From Hofstenia miamia (taxonomy: Eukaryota > Xenacoelomorpha > Acoela), in the NCBI GenBank assembly GCA_004352715.1, contig SCFE01000009.1, positions 3,023,407 through 3,087,406 on the forward strand: 64,000 nt of DNA, given 5' to 3'. Under the pieces are notes generated by a model. That model searched no databases, was not told the origin of the DNA, and saw only the letters and a list, made by a program, of their open reading frames with translations. The position numbers and the translations under genes are program-made. Positions 58,031 through 64,000 of this stretch are shown here, in pieces. How positions within the stretch are numbered: position 1 is the stretch's first letter; each line of letters starts with the position of its first letter.

Positions 58031-59192
58031 TGTAGCATCATCCAAAAGCAACTAAGCTGCTAGTGAAGAACAACGTCGAAAGATTAATATTATTTAGAAT
58101 TGTTTGTAAAATTTAGTCAATGATCTTAGTTATTTTTGTAAGATGCAACTAAGCTTTAATATTGTTCAAATTAAGAAAACTTGTTAGCTGATCAAGAAAC
58201 ATTTGACAAATTAAATTGAGCGAAATAACGCTTACGTAGGAACAGCCATTTTGGCAGACGAATCATTTGAAATTTAAAATCAGCAGGTACTTTTGTAGAA
58301 TTTTTATAAATAGCATTGATTCAACCAGAATTTTGATGAACAATAAATTCTTCGGAGTTTATTTAATTTTCATTCTACTCTTATCTGGTTTGATTATTTA
58401 GTAAAATGTGCAGCTAGGCAAGTTGTGTCGAGTAGTGGCTGGATTCCATCACGGGATCGATTCGAAGGGTCCTTGTGCCAGTCACGAAACCGCACTTATG
58501 TTATGGTTAGGAGTTTTTCGATTCTTGCCTAGTCTGACTATCGATTCATACATGTATAAAATAATCAATGCTTAAAACGACTGGATAGTCGACACTTAGG
58601 GATATATATATATTCTTAATAGTAGGAGACTCGACTATAATTGACCTGATAAATGACCTTGCATGTAACCTTATTAAATGTAAGTATAGGAAACTGCAAT
58701 CTTATTATTTAAATGATTAAGCCGATAGTTTTATGGTAATGGCTATTTTAAAATTATTTAAATGCAGTTAGTGTCAATGCCCGGTTGCTTTACTTAATCA
58801 AAACAACAAACACTTTACAAAATTGAGTTTAAGTCAGTTACAACTTTACTTGAGTGCACGCACTGAATTAAGGTAAGGCACACATAATTAATCTTAGTTG
58901 AGCTGAGATAGTGCCGAGGGCTCAATCGTCATCCATGAAGGAGAGGAACTGTCTTGTGGAGATCGGCTTCGGGCAGTAGCCCATAGAAGAACTGAAGAGG
59001 AAACGTCATACGGTGCCGTCACCTAAACAGTGATAGTCAATACTCAATTATTCAATTAACATAACTAGTTAGTTAATAAAAGAGGAAAAGTCTGACAGTT
59101 CGATAACCTGGTAACTCCTCACCCAAAATTTACCAAGTGATAATTACCAGAATTAGTGCATGGCGCAAATATGCTAGGTGGAGGATGTTACA
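58031..59192 (+). mobile_element. LTR copy C, diverged and CpG-rich, about 1,162 bp
   Basis: Begins TGTAGCATCATCCAAAAG and ends GGAGGATGTTACA. It is alignable along its length with copies A, B and D but clearly more diverged. It keeps CpG at places where the others have TpG or CpA (CACGAAACCGCACTTA here, CATGAACCTGCATTTA in B). Its first 16 bases are also present 22 bp upstream (58009). Its divergence from copy B argues that the two are not the original LTR pair of one insertion. Confidence 0.75.
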
Positions 59193-59249
59193 ATGATTCC
59201 AGGATCTTGTTTAAGTGCACTGGCTTGGGTTTTAGGTAGCTTTGATAAA

Positions 59250-59465
59250 TAGTTTAATATTGAGCAGCTTCCTAACCTACATTTATTAATTAGTACATGT
59301 TCAGTCACTTTATCAGTCATTTTATAGTCACTAATTTGGATCTGAAATAGTAATAATATATTACCTAGGTTTCAGTCATCCCACCATATTTCAAATTCAT
59401 CTATTTTGATACATGTACTGAATGATTGCTGGTCAGCTAAGTAAGAGAAAAACCCCTATACCTAA
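59250..59465 (-). mobile_element. Partial LTR fragment (copy E)
   Basis: GCAGCTTCCTAACCTACATT and CAGCTAAGTAAGAGAAAAAC match the central part of LTR A (4911 to about 5100) in the same orientation, that is, antisense to copies B and C. Both ends are missing. Confidence 0.6.
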
Positions 59466-59672
59466 CTTAAGTGCTATCATCTCATAGTAAATTACACAGA
59501 TCCAATTTAGTCTTTGTCACCATCTGTTGTTGTGGATAGAAAAGAATTTTACTAAGCTAAATACATCAATAGATCTTATTTGACATTATTAACTTGAATC
59601 ACTAACTTATCCACTATCATTGCATCTGCTACCAAAAGTTGATGTAGGTTAAATGATTCTTTCAAATCATTA

Positions 59673-61784
59673 CACTACATCCTTGATTATCCGTCAATCA
59701 ATTATCTGAACCTCAATTATCCAAACACAACTAGTTTAAAGACAAGAAGCAGACGTATATATATATGTTATGTACATTATAAAGACACTGTGCCTTGCTT
59801 TTTCTTTCCCTCTCACAACACATCTGTTACTCACTCTCTCTCACCCACTTGGCAGAATAACTGGCTAATATGTAGCCAATCAGAGAGAGGCAGTAATACT
59901 AATCAATGTGCATATAAAGTTTGTTTTACATACATAATTATTCATGCATTCATAATCCCTGTGTTGTATTATCAAGTGTACCTCTTTAGTTTGCATTGCT
60001 ATTTCTATGTCGGGAAATCAAAAACACAAAGTGCTGACAATTGAAGAGAAGCTGAAAGAGTGTGAACTTCTTCATACGCAAACCAGTTACGCTGAAATTT
60101 CAAATAAGTTTGGCATTGGAAAGTCGACAATTACAGACATAAAAAAACAAGAAGAGAAACTTGTGGATTTCAAATCAAAGAAGGCTCAGCTCGGAATACC
60201 GAACGCCGCAAAGAAGTCCAAATGTTTGAAGTCTGCTGAAAACGACGAGCTTGATCGTGCCCTCTACATTTGGTTTCGCCAAAAAAGGGAAATGAATGTA
60301 TCCGTCTCTGGACCAATTCTCCTTGAAAAGGCCAGTGAATTCTACAAACGTCTTTATCCTAATTCAGAAAAACCATTCTCTGCCAGCACAGGTTATCAAT
60401 GGAGATTTTGTAAGCGCTACGGAATCCGCAATTTGTCTATTGCAGGAGAAAAGCTAAGCGCGGATTACAATTCTGCCAAAGAATTCCAAGACAATTTTCC
60501 GGAACTGATAGATGGCTACGATCTGAACCAAGTCTTCAATTGTGATGAAACCGGCCTTTGCTACCGTCTTTTACCGAAAAAAACTCTCGCATCTGCTGAT
60601 GAGATAAAGGCTGATGGTGGGAAGAAAGCAAAAGATCGCATCACTGTGAATGCGTGCTCCAACATCACTGGCACAATTAAACTACCCTTGCTATTCATTG
60701 GAAAATCGAAAACGCCCTGATGCTTCAGTGGCATAAATGTGAGCCAACTTCCTGTCATGTACTGCAACCAGAAGAATGCCTGGGTCAACAGCAGCATTTT
60801 TCACGAGTGGTTCCACAAAATCTTTGCACCTTACATATGACAAAGACTCGTGAGTATGGAACTTGAGCTGAAAGTGCTGCTGATTTTGGACAACTGCTCT
60901 GCGCATCTAGAGGTTTCAGAACTCACTACTGCTGATGGTATGATCACATCCACATTTTTGCTGGCTAATGTGACGTCATTGATTCAACCAATGGATCAAG
61001 GATCCTAGAGGCCATGAAACACATTTACAGAAAAGAACTTTTGCGCGATTTGATCAGCAAGAATGTCGCCAAAATGATTCCATTTCTAAAGGGCTTAAAT
61101 ATGTTGTATGTCATTTAGCGCATTTCAATTGCATGGAATCATGTTCACCAAAAAACAATACGGAAATCTTGGCGTAAGTTAGTCCCAATTCCAGAGGACA
61201 GTGATGAGGACATAAACCCAGCCTTCGCTGCTAATTCAGATCAGGAGCTCATTGATGGACTTAGTGAAGTAAACATTGATGCGACGAAAGAAGACATTGC
61301 TGACTGGTTTGATTTAGATGGTCATGGTTACAAACATTTAAGCGAAAATGGAATCATTGAGTTCGTCTCAACTACAGAGGTTAACAAAACAGAAAGTGCA
61401 GATGATGAAGCAGTAAAAATTTGTCCCGTATCCCATGCCGCCACATTGCAAGCATTTGACAAGTGTCTTACCTGGCTTTGCTACCAAAAGGAGTCCAATC
61501 ACGTCAACACTGCAATGATCCTTCAGTTACAGGAACTTGCAATGGAAAACCGTGAGTCTGCTCAAAAGCAATCAACTATTGATTCTTTTTTTGTTAAAAA
61601 ATAGTGTACAACATGAAAATACATAAATAAAACTTCTCTCTGTACTCTTGCTTTCTTCCTGTGTTCAATTTCAACTTAAGGGCGGAATGGTTTTTAACTT
61701 CCTTGGTTATCTGATTTTTTGCCTTATCCAAACGTCCAAAAAAAATTTTCAGTTCACCCTGTTCAGATAATCGAGGATGTACCT
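59673..61784 (+). mobile_element. Tigger/pogo (CENP-B-like) transposon inserted in LTR D
   Basis: The left end CACTACATCCTTGATTATCC and reverse-complemented right end AGGTACATCCTCGATTATCT are bounded by TA at 59671-59672 and 61785-61786. The gene inside (60007-61604) is read on the plus strand. Because LTR D is whole on both sides, the Tigger is younger than element II. Confidence 0.85.
60007..61604 (+). pseudogene. Tigger/Jerky-type transposase, frameshifted
   Basis: The first 237 codons from the ATG at 60007 are open. They hold a CENP-B-type helix-turn-helix (LTIEEKLKECELL ... KFGIGKSTITDIKKQEE), a second DNA-binding part (FSASTGYQWRFCKRYGI) and FNCDETGLCYRLLPKKTL with the first catalytic Asp. 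The frame breaks near 60715. Further blocks are [33 protein letters not shown] (second Asp), [11 protein letters not shown] (third Asp) and a C-terminal region ending QKQSTIDSFFVKK with a TAG at about 61602. About four shifts or stops separate these. All three catalytic residues survive, so it decayed recently compared with the Tigger at 36-39 kb. Confidence 0.85.
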
Positions 61785-62884
61785 TATTTCACTTCATCTG
61801 GGGGTACTGATGTACTCATGTTAGCTATTTATTGTACATACTTCTGTTAATCTTCCCTTAACTGAAATAACTGAATACTGTTTAGGTGCTCCACCATCAT
61901 AGCTCTGCTTCATGGGTGTTGTATATGTGGCCTCTGGCTGACTATGATCTCTGCATCATTTCACTTCTGTTCCCATAGCTGATTTAAGTAGCTCTGAACC
62001 TCAGCTCAATGAAGTTCTTGTGTGTTCCCTAGCCTAACTCAGTGTAGTTCTCAATGCTAATTGTAACTGACTTAAACTCAATTTGTATAGTGTATTTAAT
62101 TCACTTCACAACCTTGCAATGTCACTAACTGCTTAATAATTATTACTACAGCCATTACCAAAAACTATTGGCTTTAATTAAGTTAATATAATTAAGTTAC
62201 ATAATAACTTGCAGCTTCCCACCTTACATATAAATAACATAATAAATGCTTGGTGAATTTATCAGTCTATTATAGGTCACCTAAACCTATCAGATAAAAT
62301 ATGCATAACCTATGTTAGGCTATCCAGCCCTTTCTTACTGAGGTTGATTATTGATTACATGTAAACAATCAAATTGATAGCCAGCTAAATGGAGAAAAAC
62401 TCCTATTTGTACACCTAACATAAATGCAGGTTCATAGTTTGGATCAAGGACCCTTGAGTTGCTCCCAATATGTTTCCAAACCACTACTACTGCATTTACC
62501 ATTTAGCTTGACATTCTGTATAAGCAATCAAACCAATATAAAATCTAAAGATAAGATTTTCAAAGAATTTACTTCCACAGCTTCCAAAATGATTACTCCC
62601 CTATTTGTAGTTAACTTTAAAAAAGTACCTGTCATTTGAAATTCAAATTTATGTCGTCTGCCAAAATGGCTGAAAATAATGGAAGTGAATTTGCCCCCTT
62701 CATTTTGTCAAATTCAATGACAAGTACTAATTTGCTATATTATTACTTGGTTGCATTTTAACAAAGATAATTCTGATAATTAAACTTAAATTGTTTTTCT
62801 AAATAATCATAATTCAATCTTAGTTTCAACTAATCATCTGATCTTCTTTCTTCATTAGCAGCATTTTATTTGGATTATGCTACA

Positions 62885-62897
62885 TGCCCTCCTCAGC
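62885..62897 (-). other. Polypurine tract of element II
   Basis: On the minus strand GCTGAGGAGGGCA lies immediately before the TGTAGCA start of LTR D, where the plus-strand primer of an LTR retroelement is expected. Confidence 0.7.
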
Positions 62898-63040
62898 TTG
62901 CATTATTTTCAGCACTGCATGTTCTGTGTGGACTAACTCATCTGCCTTTTTGATTATTATTTCTGCTTGGGGATCACTCCAGCTTGTTGTTGTGAATTCT
63001 GGTTGTTTGGTCATTTTCAGTACCACCTCTCTCTCTGTTA

Positions 63041-63454
63041 TTACTGTACTGTGATATCACAGAAATTTTGCTTCTTTGATATTTTTGATATTGGTGTTAT
63101 CTCTCTAAGTTCATTCATTTTTTCTGAAAAGATTTCGTAAAATTTCTTGTATAGGTGGATTCCCTTTATTGCTATCATTAACGTCATCTGCATGTCTGCT
63201 CTACTCATGTGCGCCATTTCTTCATGTACTGTTGTGTTTGGGTAAAAGAATGTAAACATTTTCCTGAGGCTCCTTGTGTTTGCCACATCTTTGTAAAAGA
63301 AGCTTATGTTTTCTCTCACTTCTTCTTCAGTTATTGTTGTCAGATCATTCTTATTCAGTCTCATCATCACCACTCTTTCCATGACATCATAGAAACGGTA
63401 TTCTTTATGCCATAAATCCAACCACAACACATTGTTTACTCCCGAAAACCACAT
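63041..63454 (-). CDS. Element II, unknown ORF, paralogue of 52780-53098
   Basis: The 137-codon frame opens at an ATG (MWFSGVNNVLWLDLWHKEYR) and continues YDVMERVVMMRLNKNDLTTI, RSLRKMFTFFYPNTTV and TLMIAIKGIHLYKKFYEIF. The matching order of blocks in element I shows conservation of an element protein. It ends about 145 bp before the polypurine tract, so it is the 3'-most gene of the element. No catalytic motif or membrane segment is visible; the function is unknown. Confidence 0.55.
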   Translation of the reverse strand: MWFSGVNNVLWLDLWHKEYRFYDVMERVVMMRLNKNDLTTITEEEVRENISFFYKDVANTRSLRKMFTFFYPNTTVHEEMAHMSRADMQMTLMIAIKGIHLYKKFYEIFSEKMNELREITPISKISKKQNFCDITVQ

Positions 63455-63720
63455 GATTGCCTTAGTTGTGCATTTGTCAATTTCTTCTCTCAGTTCCTTA
63501 GGTGTTTGTGAATCAGTTTTCCTTGTGTGTATATTTGATAAGGAGTTATCACTCCTTCAACATATACTCTTTTCTTATTATGATTTTTTAGTAATATTTC
63601 TTTCAGCTTTTTGTAGTCATCTTATTCAACTATTGCTTTCCCATCTTCTTTCATGTTCACATAAGTCTTATATTCATGTAAGAAAGTCTTGTTGATATTT
63701 ACATTTTTCAGTATCCTCCA

Positions 63721-63921
63721 TTATGGGAGCACCATAGGGATGGACAATGTTTGTGGTGGGGTGCATATGAGGATTTTTGTTCTTATCTGTTGCTCTATTT
63801 CTCTGTAATCTTGTGATGTTGTCAGTGCTGTTGCCAGTCTGATCATGGCTTGATAGTTCATTTTGCTTTCCTTTAGTGTCTCCCAGAATATCTGTGTTAG
63901 TCCTCTTCTACTCATTTTCAT
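63721..63921 (-). CDS. Element II, upstream ORF fragment of unknown function
   Basis: A 66-codon ATG frame (MKMSRRGLTQIFWETLKESK ... YREIEQQIRTKILICTP) lies upstream of the previous ORF on the same strand. Between them the frame is broken, but coding-like segments continue (TFLHEYKTYVNMKEDGK, LKEILLKNHNKKRVYVEG). It is probably part of the same long 3' protein region as in element I, cut by the window edge and by mutations. Confidence 0.35.
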   Translation of the reverse strand: MKMSRRGLTQIFWETLKESKMNYQAMIRLATALTTSQDYREIEQQIRTKILICTPPQTLSIPMVLP

Positions 63922-64000
63922 TTATATGCTGTTGTTTATTTCTAGTTTCAATGTGATGCATTCCACATCCAACGCTAGCTGATTATATGGTTTCAGCATC

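Larger units (their letters stand above)
59621..62884 (-). mobile_element. 3' LTR of element II (copy D), split by a Tigger
   Basis: The LTR starts at 59621 (TGCATCTGCTACC), is interrupted at 59672 by a 2.1-kb Tigger, and resumes at 61785, ending ATTATGCTACA at 62884. Without the insertion it is about 1,150 bp, as expected. Sense is minus. Directly beyond, on the minus strand, lies a polypurine tract and an element II ORF, so this is the 3' LTR of that element. Confidence 0.8.

Overview
The window is eukaryotic, very AT-rich, repeat-dense DNA from an invertebrate animal. Spliced genes with GT-AG introns, CR1-like LINEs with pentanucleotide 3' tails, Tigger/pogo, hAT and DD41D mariner transposons and chromovirus/gypsy-like LTR elements all point that way. 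A cnidarian such as a hydrozoan fits the base composition and the secreted protein family at 12-14 kb, but the species cannot be fixed from sequence alone. No bacterial genes, CRISPR arrays, rRNA or convincing tRNAs were seen.

Only three host-type gene models have splice junctions that I could verify base by base. (1) A nischarin/IRAS orthologue on the minus strand (47903 to 30899): exon 1 encodes most of a PX domain and one 2.76-kb exon encodes the rest, split by a 13,981-bp intron. (2) A two-exon secreted protein of 157 residues on the minus strand (14338 to 11843), possibly a permuted papain-like (NlpC/P60 or LRAT-like) hydrolase. (3) A two-exon predicted protein of 110 residues on the minus strand (2152 to 1607), of unknown function.

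Layout: 0-9 kb is strongly CpG-poor and holds a zinc-finger remnant, several small unknown ORFs (two of them related to each other and in opposite orientation), a solo LTR and a LINE fragment. 9.2-10.5 kb is a large foldback element. 11.8-14.3 kb is the secreted-protein gene. 16-24 kb holds three more fragments of one LINE family plus a decayed element (20.3-22.6 kb) of a widespread unnamed transposon-derived protein family. 25.2-28.8 kb is a nearly full-length but broken LINE with an SGNH-like ORF1, an endonuclease and a reverse transcriptase. A hAT MITE with a perfect 8-bp target duplication follows. 30.5-47.9 kb is nischarin; its intron has collected a MITE, a Tigger carrying an inserted LINE, a 1,287-bp exact tandem duplication that looks like an assembly artefact, a decayed hAT transposon and an apparently intact DD41D mariner. 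A second, decayed mariner-like element lies just upstream of nischarin.

50.8-64 kb is a nest of CpG-poor LTR retroelements. Element I (minus) keeps integrase followed by an unusual block of unknown ORFs; part of that block recurs in element II at the window edge. The integrase is cut by a plus-strand LTR at 56194. Four LTR copies of one family lie between 56.2 and 62.9 kb, one of them split by a Tigger. A fifth copy is the solo LTR at 4.5 kb. One LTR (58031-59192) keeps CpG where its relatives have TpG or CpA.
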